From positions 248,001 through 312,000 of the forward strand of contig JAHBVX010000002.1 in assembly GCA_019637295.1 (NCBI GenBank): 64,000 bases of DNA, written 5' to 3'. Shown in pieces: positions 8,392 through 16,118 of the stretch (position 1 is the first letter of the stretch; every line of letters starts with the position of its first letter). A program made the translations under genes and the position numbers. The DNA is from Polyangiaceae bacterium. GTDB lineage: Bacteria > Myxococcota_A > Polyangia > Polyangiales > Polyangiaceae. The notes beneath the pieces were generated by a model. The model saw only the letters and a list, made by a program, of their open reading frames with translations, searched no databases and was not told the DNA's origin.

Positions 8392-9852
8392 ATGGGCCAG
8401 GTGTCTCCATACTCCCGTGGCAGAGCCACGCGCACCGCGGGCCAAGCAGCGCGCGCACTCGGCGTGTGTGCGGCCCTGGGAGCGCTCGCGGGGCCAGCGC
8501 GCGCCGAGCCGCTCCGAGTCCACGGCACGGCCGCGGCCGCGCGTGCCGTCGGAGGGCACCAGCAGGACGAGCTGGGCTGGGGCGGGGGGCTGTTCGTCGC
8601 TGGCGAGCTGTCGCTCTCTCGGGCCATCGGACTGCAGCTCGAGCTGGGCTCGCTCTGGCTGAGCGACGGGGAGCCGCCGAGCGACCCTCGGGTCTCGCCG
8701 GCGGGCGCGGGCTCGGCTGCTCACTTGGCCGCTGGCCTCAGGCTCCGTCCCTTCTACCCCGGCTGGGACGGCAGCGCCCTGAGCCCCGCGGGGCTCTGGC
8801 TGTCAGCCGCGGGTGGCGTCGCGCGCACCGGCGAGCTGACCCGACCCCTGTTCGACGTGTTCGTCGGCTGGGACGTCCTGCTCGCCGAGGGGCGCACCGG
8901 CGTGGGGCCCGCAGTGGGTTACCTGCACGTGTTTCAGCCGAACGACGAGTTCCGCCCCGCGGACGCCAACGTCGTGCTGCTCGGGGTGCATGGCTTCTTC
9001 GGGGGCGCGACCCGGCCCGCCGAGGACGGGGACCGCGACGGCGACGGCATCAAGGACTCGGTCGATCGCTGCCCCGACGAGCCAGAGGACTTCGACGGCT
9101 TCGAAGACGCCGACGGTTGCCCGGACTTGGACAACGATCGCGACGGCATCCCGGACGCCGCCGACGAGTGTCCGAACGATCCCGAGGACAAAGACGGCTT
9201 CCAAGACGAGGACGGCTGCCCGGATCCGGACAACGACGGCGACGGGATCCCCGACTCGGTCGACAAGTGCCCGGGCGAGCCAGAGGACTTCGATGGCTTC
9301 GAGGACGAGGACGGCTGCCCAGACCTGGACAACGACCAGGATGGCATCCCCGACGCCGTGGATCAGTGCCCGAACGAGCCCGAGACCTTCAACAAGTACC
9401 ACGACGAGGACGGCTGTCCGGACGCGGAGCAGGTGCGCGTGGTCGGGGACAAGATCCTGCTCGACGATCGGGTTCACTTTTGGACCAACAGCGCCAAGCT
9501 GCGTCCGGTGAGCTACCCGCTGCTCGAGCGGGTCAAGCAGCTGATCGCCGACAACCCCAGCTGGGTCCACATCGAGGTGCACGGCCACACGGACGAGCGC
9601 GGACCCGAGTGGTTCAACAAGAAGCTCAGCCAGGAGCGCGCCGAGTCGGTCGCCAGCTTCCTCGTCTCGCGGGGGCTCTCGCGGGAGCGACTGTCCGCCA
9701 AGGGGTTCGGCTCGGCCGAGCCGCTCGTGGACAAGAAGAACGAGCGCGCGTGGTTCCTCAATCGGCGCGTGGAGTTTCAGATCACTCGAGAGCGAAAAGT
9801 ACCGGCCAGCCAAGCCGGATTGGAGCAGAGTAGCGAGGGAGAGAAGAAGTGA
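8392..9852 (+). CDS. OmpA-family protein with thrombospondin type-3 repeats
   Basis: This is a 486-residue outer-membrane protein. A signal peptide ends at about GPARA-EP (residue 39). A beta-rich N-terminal domain of about 170 residues may form a small barrel. Residues about 210-345 hold five Asp-rich repeats of the DGDGI-DSVDRCP type, typical calcium-binding thrombospondin type-3 units, encoded by matching DNA repeats at about 9022-9424. The C-terminal OmpA domain (residues about 355-470) has VHGHTDERG and NRRVEFQI, which bind peptidoglycan. Family knowledge suggests it links outer membrane and cell wall. Its stop overlaps the GTG of the next gene (GTGA), so the two are coupled. Confidence 0.9.
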   Translation: MGQVSPYSRGRATRTAGQAARALGVCAALGALAGPARAEPLRVHGTAAAARAVGGHQQDELGWGGGLFVAGELSLSRAIGLQLELGSLWLSDGEPPSDPRVSPAGAGSAAHLAAGLRLRPFYPGWDGSALSPAGLWLSAAGGVARTGELTRPLFDVFVGWDVLLAEGRTGVGPAVGYLHVFQPNDEFRPADANVVLLGVHGFFGGATRPAEDGDRDGDGIKDSVDRCPDEPEDFDGFEDADGCPDLDNDRDGIPDAADECPNDPEDKDGFQDEDGCPDPDNDGDGIPDSVDKCPGEPEDFDGFEDEDGCPDLDNDQDGIPDAVDQCPNEPETFNKYHDEDGCPDAEQVRVVGDKILLDDRVHFWTNSAKLRPVSYPLLERVKQLIADNPSWVHIEVHGHTDERGPEWFNKKLSQERAESVASFLVSRGLSRERLSAKGFGSAEPLVDKKNERAWFLNRRVEFQITRERKVPASQAGLEQSSEGEKK

Positions 9853-11054
9853 GTCGGGGCCCCGTCACCATCTTGGTCGCTCTCGTGGCCCCCGCGGTCG
9901 TCGCCTGGGCATGTACGGACGGCGGCATCGTCGGCGGTGAGTGCCTGCCGGGGGCCTGCGGCGACGGCGGCGGGCATCCGGACGGCGCGGCCGACGGCGC
10001 GGCGGACGGCACCGCCGACGGCGCCCTCGACGCCAGCGAGGACGGGGACAGCGATGGCGCGTCCTGGGACGGGAGCGCCGACCGAGACGGCCCGGACGAC
10101 GACGCGGGAGATGGCGGCCCAGGCGACGGTGGTCCGGGCGATGGCGGGGACGCCTGCACGCCGCCCTACGTCACCGCGAGTCAGTGCGGCGACTGCTTCA
10201 CCCAGTGCGTTGGCGCCACTCCGTTGTGCTCGCCCGGGGACGGCGGTCACGCCTGCGTGCCGCTGTGCGATCCGCCGCTGGTTGCCTGCAACGGCCAGTG
10301 CGTCGACCTCAACAACGATCCGATGCACTGCGGCGCGTGCAACAACCAGTGCCCGAGCGGGATCTGCCAGAGCGGGCAGTGCGTGGGCGCCGTGGTCGGA
10401 CACCTCGTCACCGCGTGCATGAACTACGAGCAGAGCTTCCAGAACGCGCCTCAGACGCTGCTCCTGGGCAACGCCGTGTTCTTGCCTCTGGCGGATCCGG
10501 TGAGGATCCTCGCGTATCATCAGCACACGCCGGCCAACGTTCGTAACCGCGTGAACCAGACCATCGGCTGGGCAGCGCAGGCCAAGAACCGCACCTTCTC
10601 GCTCACGACCGCGGCCACACCCGCGGCTGTCCTCAGCCAGCTGAGCATCTTGTCGTTCGACGTGCTGCTCGTCTACGATCAGCCCAACGCGCCCGCGGGG
10701 ACCCTCGGTCCGGCGGGCGCCAGCTGGCAGACGGCCGTCGATCAGTTCAGCAAGGCGGGCGGGGTCGTGGTCGCCCTCGCGAGCGACGCGGGGGTCAACG
10801 CCATGCCAGCCTTGCTCTCGAGCGCGGGGATCCTGGCCGTCTCGGCCGTGAACGCTCACACGGGCACGCTGTACAACAAGGCCCCCGCCGACGCGGTGGG
10901 CGTCAACGTGCTGTCCCCCTTCGCGTCGCTGACTCGAACCTGCACGCTCACCGCCAGCGACGCGGCAGGACCGACTACGGTGTACGTCGTGGGCGATGCT
11001 CCGGGGCAAGGGCAGGGAGCGCCGGTGGTGGTCCACCGAATCCAAGCTCCGTGA
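9849..11054 (+). CDS. Putative lipoprotein with Asp/Gly-rich linker and Cys-rich repeat
   Basis: This 401-residue protein starts at a GTG that overlaps the previous stop. The N-terminus is hydrophobic and ends in AVVAWAC, a plausible though imperfect lipobox. An unusually Asp/Gly/Ala-rich linker of about 70 residues follows. After it comes a Cys-rich segment (CNGQCVDLNNDPMHCGAC and following), a unit often repeated in myxobacterial surface proteins; a longer array of the same unit is in the protein at 59214-61142. The C-terminal 200 residues look like an alpha/beta domain (LLVYDQPNA, VVVALASDAG), possibly von Willebrand or glutamine-amidotransferase-like, but I cannot assign it. Function unknown; cell-surface location is inferred. 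Confidence 0.75.
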   Translation: MSRGPVTILVALVAPAVVAWACTDGGIVGGECLPGACGDGGGHPDGAADGAADGTADGALDASEDGDSDGASWDGSADRDGPDDDAGDGGPGDGGPGDGGDACTPPYVTASQCGDCFTQCVGATPLCSPGDGGHACVPLCDPPLVACNGQCVDLNNDPMHCGACNNQCPSGICQSGQCVGAVVGHLVTACMNYEQSFQNAPQTLLLGNAVFLPLADPVRILAYHQHTPANVRNRVNQTIGWAAQAKNRTFSLTTAATPAAVLSQLSILSFDVLLVYDQPNAPAGTLGPAGASWQTAVDQFSKAGGVVVALASDAGVNAMPALLSSAGILAVSAVNAHTGTLYNKAPADAVGVNVLSPFASLTRTCTLTASDAAGPTTVYVVGDAPGQGQGAPVVVHRIQAP

Positions 11055-11167
11055 GCTTCGTCAGCGGTCGAGGGTTGGCCCCTGAGCCGGAGCCCGACTC
11101 GGCGGCGCGAGGGAGCGAAATGGTGCATGACAACGGGCTCGCTACGGTCCACGCTTCAGCCACCTTC

Positions 11168-12103
11168 ATGCTCACCCGCCGCTCCCCTTCGCTCGCGTTC
11201 TGCTCCACTGCCATCCTGGCCCTCGCGTGCGGTTGCTCCGCCGCGAGTGGCGGCGGAGGGAGCGGCGGCGACGCGGGTGGCGCGGGCGCGGGCAGCGGCG
11301 GCATGGCCGCCGGCGGCAGCGGAGGCAGCGGCCTGGTGGGGGGCAGCGGCGGCAGCGGTGGGGGCCTGCTGATCGACGCCGCCACCGGCGGCGGCCCGCC
11401 GACGGGCCCGTCCGAGGTGTACGGCCACGGCCCGGACGAGCTGTATCGCCTCGATCCGGACACCAAGCAGGTTCAGGTCATCGGACCCTTCGACGGCTGC
11501 AGCACGGTGTGGGACATCGCCATCGACAAGGACTCCAAGATGTTCGCCACCACCGAGACTGCCCTCTGGCGCATCGATCCGACGACGGCGAAGTGCCAGC
11601 TCATCGCGTCTGGTGGTCCGTTCCCCAACTCGCTGTCGTTCGTTCCTGCAGGCACGCTGGACCCGAGCGCGGAGGTGCTCGTCGGCTACGAGGAGACCGA
11701 CTATGTGCGTGTCCACACCACCACCGGCGCCATCGAGGTGGTCAATGCGGGCGCGTTGACGGACGGACTAGTCTCGAGCGGCGACATCGTGAGCGTGATC
11801 GGGGGCGCCACGTATCTCACCGTGAAGGCCGGGGCTTGCAGCGTGGCCGACTGCCTGGTGGAGATCGATCCGAAGACGGGAGCAGTGCTGAAGAACTGGG
11901 GCTCCGTCAGCCACAAGAGCGTCTTCGGGCTCGGGTTCTGGGCCGGCGCTGCGTACGGGTTCACCAGCGCTGGGCAGCTCTTCCAGATCGACTTCTCCAC
12001 CACGACCGTGTCGACCACGCCCATCGCCATCCCCTCGGCGCCGGTGGGGCTGAAGTTCTGGGGCGCGGGTTCGACCACCGCCGCGCCGCCGCTTCCGCGC
12101 TGA
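11168..12103 (+). CDS. Lipoprotein, beta-propeller-like
   Basis: This 311-residue protein has a lipoprotein signal at its N-terminus (MLTRRSPSLAF, lipobox LALAC) and then about 55 residues of Gly/Ala/Ser-rich linker. The remainder contains repeats of the kind LYRLDPDTKQVQVI, LWRIDPTTAKCQLI and LVEIDPKTGAVLKNW, each a strand pair around a Asp-Pro-x-Thr turn, the signature of a beta-propeller. The ATG at 11168 was chosen because it puts the signal at the start; the frame is open from a GTG at 11051 that would overlap the upstream stop. No enzyme motif is visible. It is the last gene of the plus-strand group and is convergent with 12119. Confidence 0.75.
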   Translation: MLTRRSPSLAFCSTAILALACGCSAASGGGGSGGDAGGAGAGSGGMAAGGSGGSGLVGGSGGSGGGLLIDAATGGGPPTGPSEVYGHGPDELYRLDPDTKQVQVIGPFDGCSTVWDIAIDKDSKMFATTETALWRIDPTTAKCQLIASGGPFPNSLSFVPAGTLDPSAEVLVGYEETDYVRVHTTTGAIEVVNAGALTDGLVSSGDIVSVIGGATYLTVKAGACSVADCLVEIDPKTGAVLKNWGSVSHKSVFGLGFWAGAAYGFTSAGQLFQIDFSTTTVSTTPIAIPSAPVGLKFWGAGSTTAAPPLPR

Positions 12104-12118
12104 GCCGACCAGCAGAGG

Positions 12119-12433
12119 CTAGAGACTCGCGTCTGGGCCGTCGGCGGAGGCGGTCAAGACCAGCGGCGCCTCGTCGTGTCGCTCCTGTGGGTCGGCCGGC
12201 GGCGCCGTGACGCTGGTCCAGACGCTGCGGTAGACGGTGCCGAGCGCACGGCTCGTTCCGTCCATCGCGTCGCGGGCGGCCCGGGTCTCTACGATCGCGC
12301 GCGCGTGCTGAAAGCCGGTGCGCTCGCCCAGCGGGACCACGAAGAACCCGAGCGCGGCGAAGGCGACGACGACTCCCTCCACCGCGCGGCGGGTGATGCG
12401 GCTCAGCACGGCGCGGATCCTAGCGGGCGCCAC
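12119..12433 (-). CDS. Small hypothetical membrane protein
   Basis: This 104-residue protein has one predicted membrane segment at about residues 19-35 (GVVVAFAALGFFVVPLG) with Arg-rich flanks on the N-terminal side. The rest is soluble and slightly acidic. It begins at a GTG with a weak ribosome site, 44 bases below the stop of the DctP-like gene, so it is likely in the same transcript. It is too short and has too few membrane spans to be a normal DctQ subunit. A competing 91-codon frame on the plus strand has no recognisable features. Confidence 0.5.
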   Translation of the reverse strand: MAPARIRAVLSRITRRAVEGVVVAFAALGFFVVPLGERTGFQHARAIVETRAARDAMDGTSRALGTVYRSVWTSVTAPPADPQERHDEAPLVLTASADGPDASL

Positions 12434-12477
12434 CCGAGGCGTTCAAATTAGCGGCGAAGAATGCCGGCTAGCCCGGG

Positions 12478-13497
12478 TCAGCGGGTGTCGCTCTTGCCCG
12501 TGAGCTTCAGCACCTGCTCGATCATCGCTTTGGGGTAGGTTCCCCCGGAGAGCTGCCGAATGCTCGGTACGAGCAGCTTTCGCCACTCCTGGCGATCGGC
12601 TTCGCTCAGGTCCACGACGGTCATCCGCTTGGCCAGGCGGGTGTAGGCCTCGCCGTCCAGCTTACGAATGCGCTGCGCGTTGGACGAACCGAGCTTCTTC
12701 TGCAGCTCGAGGAAGGTCTCCCGGAGGTCCGCCGGCAGGTTGTCCAGCGCCTCCTTGCGCATGACACTTCCGCCCACGGCGCACACCGTGGCCTGGCTGC
12801 CGATGTGATCGAGGCTGCTCGTCCACTGCAGCTGCTCGGCGGCGAGAGACGGCGCGCTCACCGCGTTCACGCGCCCGGCGCGCAACGCGGGCAGCAGCTC
12901 CGTCGGAGACACGGGCACGGGGACGACGCTGCCGATCTTGGAGTACACCAGCGGGCCAAGGGGCTCGTTGCGCCACACCGCCGGACGCTTGCCCTTGAGA
13001 TCCGCCGGACGACGCACGGCGAACCCCTTCGACATCTGGCGCACCAGGCCGACGTCTCCCCAGCCCAGCACCACGAAGCCCTCCTTCAGAAACCCCTGCT
13101 CGAGCTCCGGAGCGAGCGCCGACCGCACCTTGTCGAGCGCGCTCCAAGAGTCCACTACCCCCGGCAGCTGCAAGACCAGCACGTCTCTGTGGATGCGCGA
13201 CAGGCCCACGCTGGTGAGCACTGCGCCGTCGAGCTGGCCGGACTTCATCTTGCCGACCATGCCGTCTTCGTTGCCCTGTACGGCGTTATAGTAGACCTCG
13301 AGCGCGAGCCGGCCGTTGGTCTTCTGATCGACGGCCTTCTGCCAGACCCGAAACACCTTGCCCCAAGCGCTGTTCTTTGGCGCGAGGGTGGCGATACGCA
13401 GCGTGGTCTCGGGCTTGGCCTCCGCGGCGAGGGATGCGCTCAGCGCCGCGAGCCCGCACAGCAAGCCGACAGCCCGGGAAGCGATGCGTCCAGCCAT
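12478..13497 (-). CDS. TRAP-type (DctP-like) solute-binding protein
   Basis: This 339-residue periplasmic protein has a signal peptide ending at about SLAAEA-KP. The DctP fold is shown by LRIATLAPKNSAWGKVFRVW, ALEVYYNAVQGNEDGMVGKMKSGQLDGAVLT, and the central FAVRRPADLKGKRPAVW region. In other bacteria such proteins bind organic acids for a TRAP transporter made of DctQ and DctM. No such membrane subunits are in the neighbourhood; the gene is preceded by two antiporter genes and followed by a small one-span protein. It may work with a permease elsewhere in the genome or act as a sensor subunit. The substrate is not predictable. Confidence 0.85.
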   Translation of the reverse strand: MAGRIASRAVGLLCGLAALSASLAAEAKPETTLRIATLAPKNSAWGKVFRVWQKAVDQKTNGRLALEVYYNAVQGNEDGMVGKMKSGQLDGAVLTSVGLSRIHRDVLVLQLPGVVDSWSALDKVRSALAPELEQGFLKEGFVVLGWGDVGLVRQMSKGFAVRRPADLKGKRPAVWRNEPLGPLVYSKIGSVVPVPVSPTELLPALRAGRVNAVSAPSLAAEQLQWTSSLDHIGSQATVCAVGGSVMRKEALDNLPADLRETFLELQKKLGSSNAQRIRKLDGEAYTRLAKRMTVVDLSEADRQEWRKLLVPSIRQLSGGTYPKAMIEQVLKLTGKSDTR

Positions 13498-13548
13498 GAC
13501 CCTGGAGGGTAGCCGAAATCCGGGGCTGGCGCCCGCCTGTCCCCGAGG

Positions 13549-14910
13549 TCACTCGCTCGTGGCCGGCAGGCTCGAGCGCGCTTCGGGCCCCTCCTTCGCG
13601 CTCTCACCCGTGCGGTCGAGCGCTAGCTTGAACAGCACGGGCCCGACGATCTCGTTGACGGCGACGGTGGCGACCACGAGCGAGCCAAAGCCGGTCAGCT
13701 CCGGGAACTGCCGCTCGATGACGACCCCGAGGCCGAGGGTGAGCCCGGCTTGCGAGACCAGGCCCGACCACCCCCAGCGGCGGATTACCGGCTCGTCCCG
13801 GGCCAGGGCGCTCGCGCCGCGGGCGGCCAGCCAGGTCGCCAGCGCGCGTACGGCGCACAGCGCGAGCGCGATGGGACCGAGTTCCCGGAGCAGCGGCAGA
13901 TCCAGGTGTGCGCCGGCGGTCGCGAAGAACACGACGTACACGACCTCCCCCGTCCGCATGATCGCGGACAGCATGACGGGGCCCTGCCGGGACAGATTGC
14001 GTACCACGAATCCGGCGGAGAGGAAGGTGAGCAGCGGCTCGAAGTGCAGGTAGTGCAGCGCCTCCGTGACGCCGAAGGACAGGGCGATCAAGAGCAGCAA
14101 GAGCTGTCGCCCGAGCAGCTTGAGGTAGATGGCAAGCACGATGCCCAGCGTCGTGCCGACGCAGATGCTGGCGACGATCTCGTAGCCTACGAGCTCCAGG
14201 TTGGCCACCGACAGCTCGGCGCCGGGGACCAACATCGGTCGCACGATGGCGATGACGACGGCGAGCATGACCACCACGACCACGTCGGACGTCATGATGA
14301 ACGCCAGCGAGAAGCCGGCCACGGGTCCTTTGGCGCGGGTCTGCGAGAGCACGGCGAGACACGCCGCGGGGCTGCGGCTGACCGAGAGCACACCCCAGAG
14401 CAGCGCGACGCCCAGGATGGCCTCACTGCCGAGATCCCGCACGAAGGGGATGAACGGCGCCAAGAGCAGGAACGCACCCGCGAGCACGGCGAACACCAGC
14501 ACGCTCTGCACCAGCGTGGAGACGACCAGGCTCCGCATGACCTTGCGGAGCATCGCGATGTCGAGCTCGACTCCGCCCGCCAGCGCAATCAGCGCGAGGG
14601 CGAGGGTGTTGACCGGACTGAGCCGCGCTACGGCGTCGTGCTCGACCAAGTGCAGCACGTACGGTCCGGCGAGCACACCCGCGAGCAGGTAGCCGGTCAG
14701 GTGGGGCAGCCTGAGTGGCTCCAAGAGCTCGGCGACGAGGGTGCCCGCGAGCAGCAACAGACCAATGGCCGCGATCGTGGCCAACGTGCCATCGAAGGTC
14801 GGGACCAAGTGGCGGGCGCCGAGCATCAGCCCGAAGGTCGCGGCCAGCGCGAGCGCCTGGCTCATCCGTACGAGGATGCCCTTGCTCGGTGCGGCGGTCG
14901 TCGCGCTCAA
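13549..14910 (-). CDS. Cation/proton antiporter (CPA2-like), second of a pair
   Basis: This 453-residue integral membrane protein has about twelve hydrophobic segments of the Na+/H+ or K+/H+ exchanger type (LRLPHLTGYLLAGVLAGPYVL, ALALIALAGGVELD, LLWGVLSVSRSPAACLAVL). It lacks the cytoplasmic TrkA-N domain found on many CPA2 members. It starts at a TTG whose sequence TTGA overlaps the stop of the upstream antiporter, so the two are coupled; an ATG at 14865 is an alternative. The two paralogues and the upstream MscS-like channel probably act together in ion or osmotic balance, but ion specificity cannot be read from sequence. Confidence 0.88.
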   Translation of the reverse strand: MSATTAAPSKGILVRMSQALALAATFGLMLGARHLVPTFDGTLATIAAIGLLLLAGTLVAELLEPLRLPHLTGYLLAGVLAGPYVLHLVEHDAVARLSPVNTLALALIALAGGVELDIAMLRKVMRSLVVSTLVQSVLVFAVLAGAFLLLAPFIPFVRDLGSEAILGVALLWGVLSVSRSPAACLAVLSQTRAKGPVAGFSLAFIMTSDVVVVVMLAVVIAIVRPMLVPGAELSVANLELVGYEIVASICVGTTLGIVLAIYLKLLGRQLLLLLIALSFGVTEALHYLHFEPLLTFLSAGFVVRNLSRQGPVMLSAIMRTGEVVYVVFFATAGAHLDLPLLRELGPIALALCAVRALATWLAARGASALARDEPVIRRWGWSGLVSQAGLTLGLGVVIERQFPELTGFGSLVVATVAVNEIVGPVLFKLALDRTGESAKEGPEARSSLPATSE

Positions 14911-16118
14911 GTCGTCTCTCCCGCGCGGCGACTCGAGGACGCCGCGATCTCACCCGCGCGCAGCAGCGCGCTCCGCAGCGAGAGGGGGCCGACCAGCTCG
15001 CCGAGCACCGACGACAGCACCGCGGTGAGAAGCACGAGCTTGCCCACGTCGCCGGGGAACTGCAGGGCGTAGGCCAGGCCGACCATCACACTCACGCTCC
15101 CCGACGAGAGCATGCCGAGGCCCGCTGCTCGCGCGGTGCCCGCGGGAGCTCTGCTCACGCGCGCGAGCGCCGCACCCCCCAGGAGTTTGGCCAATACTCG
15201 GGCCGCGAGCGCCGCGGCGACCAGCCAGCCGAGCCGTCCGATGACGTCGACGTCGACCATCGCGCCGGCGAGCAAGAGCACCGGCAGCACGACGGGTGAG
15301 TGGGTCGGCCGCAGCATGTTGCGGATCTCTTCGCGATGGCGCGAGAGCAGCGAGAGGGTCACGCCCATCACGAAGCAGGTGCTCACGACCGCGAGCTCCA
15401 ACCGCACGGCGCCTCCGATCGCGAGCAGCGCCGCGCCGATGAGCAGGCCCCAGCTCTCGCTGAGCCGATGCTCCATGGCGAACAAGATCGCCACGAGCAC
15501 TCCAACGGCGATGCCTCCGCCCAGGGTGACGCCGAGGCGCACAGCGGTTTGCTCCGCGGTCTCGCTGCTGCCGAGGGCGAACAGCGCGGCGAGCAGGAAC
15601 AGGCCTACGGCGTCGTCGGCGTCCGCGACTTCAGCGATCAGGTTCGAGAGCGGTCCTCGGGCGGAGTAGCGCTGCACGACCCAGCGCACTGCGTGCCGCG
15701 TCGTCTCGGACAGCGCAGCGCCCATGCCCCCACCGAGCAGCCACGCCTCGCGCGTGGGCAGGCCGAAGCGGGCCTGTGCCAGCCACGCGACCGGACAGGC
15801 GACGACCGCGGCCGTCGCCATGCCGAGGGAGAGGCTCACCGCCAGGGTTCGCTTGCGGATGCTCCGCTCGCCCACCACCCCGAAGTCGAGACCGGTGACC
15901 AGGGCGAGCCAGCCCATGCCGACCAGCGCGAGCGGCGCGAACTCCCCGACCACCGAGCGCTCCGCGACGTTCAGCGCGTGCGGACCCACGACGAAGCCGA
16001 GGATCAGGTACTCGGATCCGGAGGGCAGGCCGAAGCCGCGCAGGGTTCGCCCACCCACCAGGATGCTGCCTGTGTAGGCCAGCACCAGCAACACGAGCAA
16101 CAGCCCGATCCCGCTCAC
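14907..16118 (-). CDS. Cation/proton antiporter (CPA2-like), first of a pair
   Basis: This 403-residue membrane protein has about twelve hydrophobic segments and antiporter-like features (GFGLPSGSEYLILGFVVGPHALN, LALVTGLDFGVVGERSIRKR). No nucleotide-binding C-terminal domain is present. It begins at a GTG whose GTGA overlaps the stop of the MscS-like gene, and ends in the TTGA overlap with the second antiporter. The paired arrangement suggests either two antiporters of different specificity or a heteromeric exchanger; this is inference. The protein is only moderately similar to its neighbour by eye, so it is not a recent duplication. Confidence 0.87.
   Translation of the reverse strand: MSGIGLLLVLLVLAYTGSILVGGRTLRGFGLPSGSEYLILGFVVGPHALNVAERSVVGEFAPLALVGMGWLALVTGLDFGVVGERSIRKRTLAVSLSLGMATAAVVACPVAWLAQARFGLPTREAWLLGGGMGAALSETTRHAVRWVVQRYSARGPLSNLIAEVADADDAVGLFLLAALFALGSSETAEQTAVRLGVTLGGGIAVGVLVAILFAMEHRLSESWGLLIGAALLAIGGAVRLELAVVSTCFVMGVTLSLLSRHREEIRNMLRPTHSPVVLPVLLLAGAMVDVDVIGRLGWLVAAALAARVLAKLLGGAALARVSRAPAGTARAAGLGMLSSGSVSVMVGLAYALQFPGDVGKLVLLTAVLSSVLGELVGPLSLRSALLRAGEIAASSSRRAGETT

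Noticed and set aside
9022-9424. Regular DNA repeats that could suggest a CRISPR or satellite array
   Set aside because: They encode Asp-rich thrombospondin type-3 repeats in frame, with varied third codon positions.
12176-12451. Plus-strand frame opposite the small membrane protein
   Set aside because: It has no membrane segment, signal or family likeness, while the minus-strand frame has a membrane helix and operon position.
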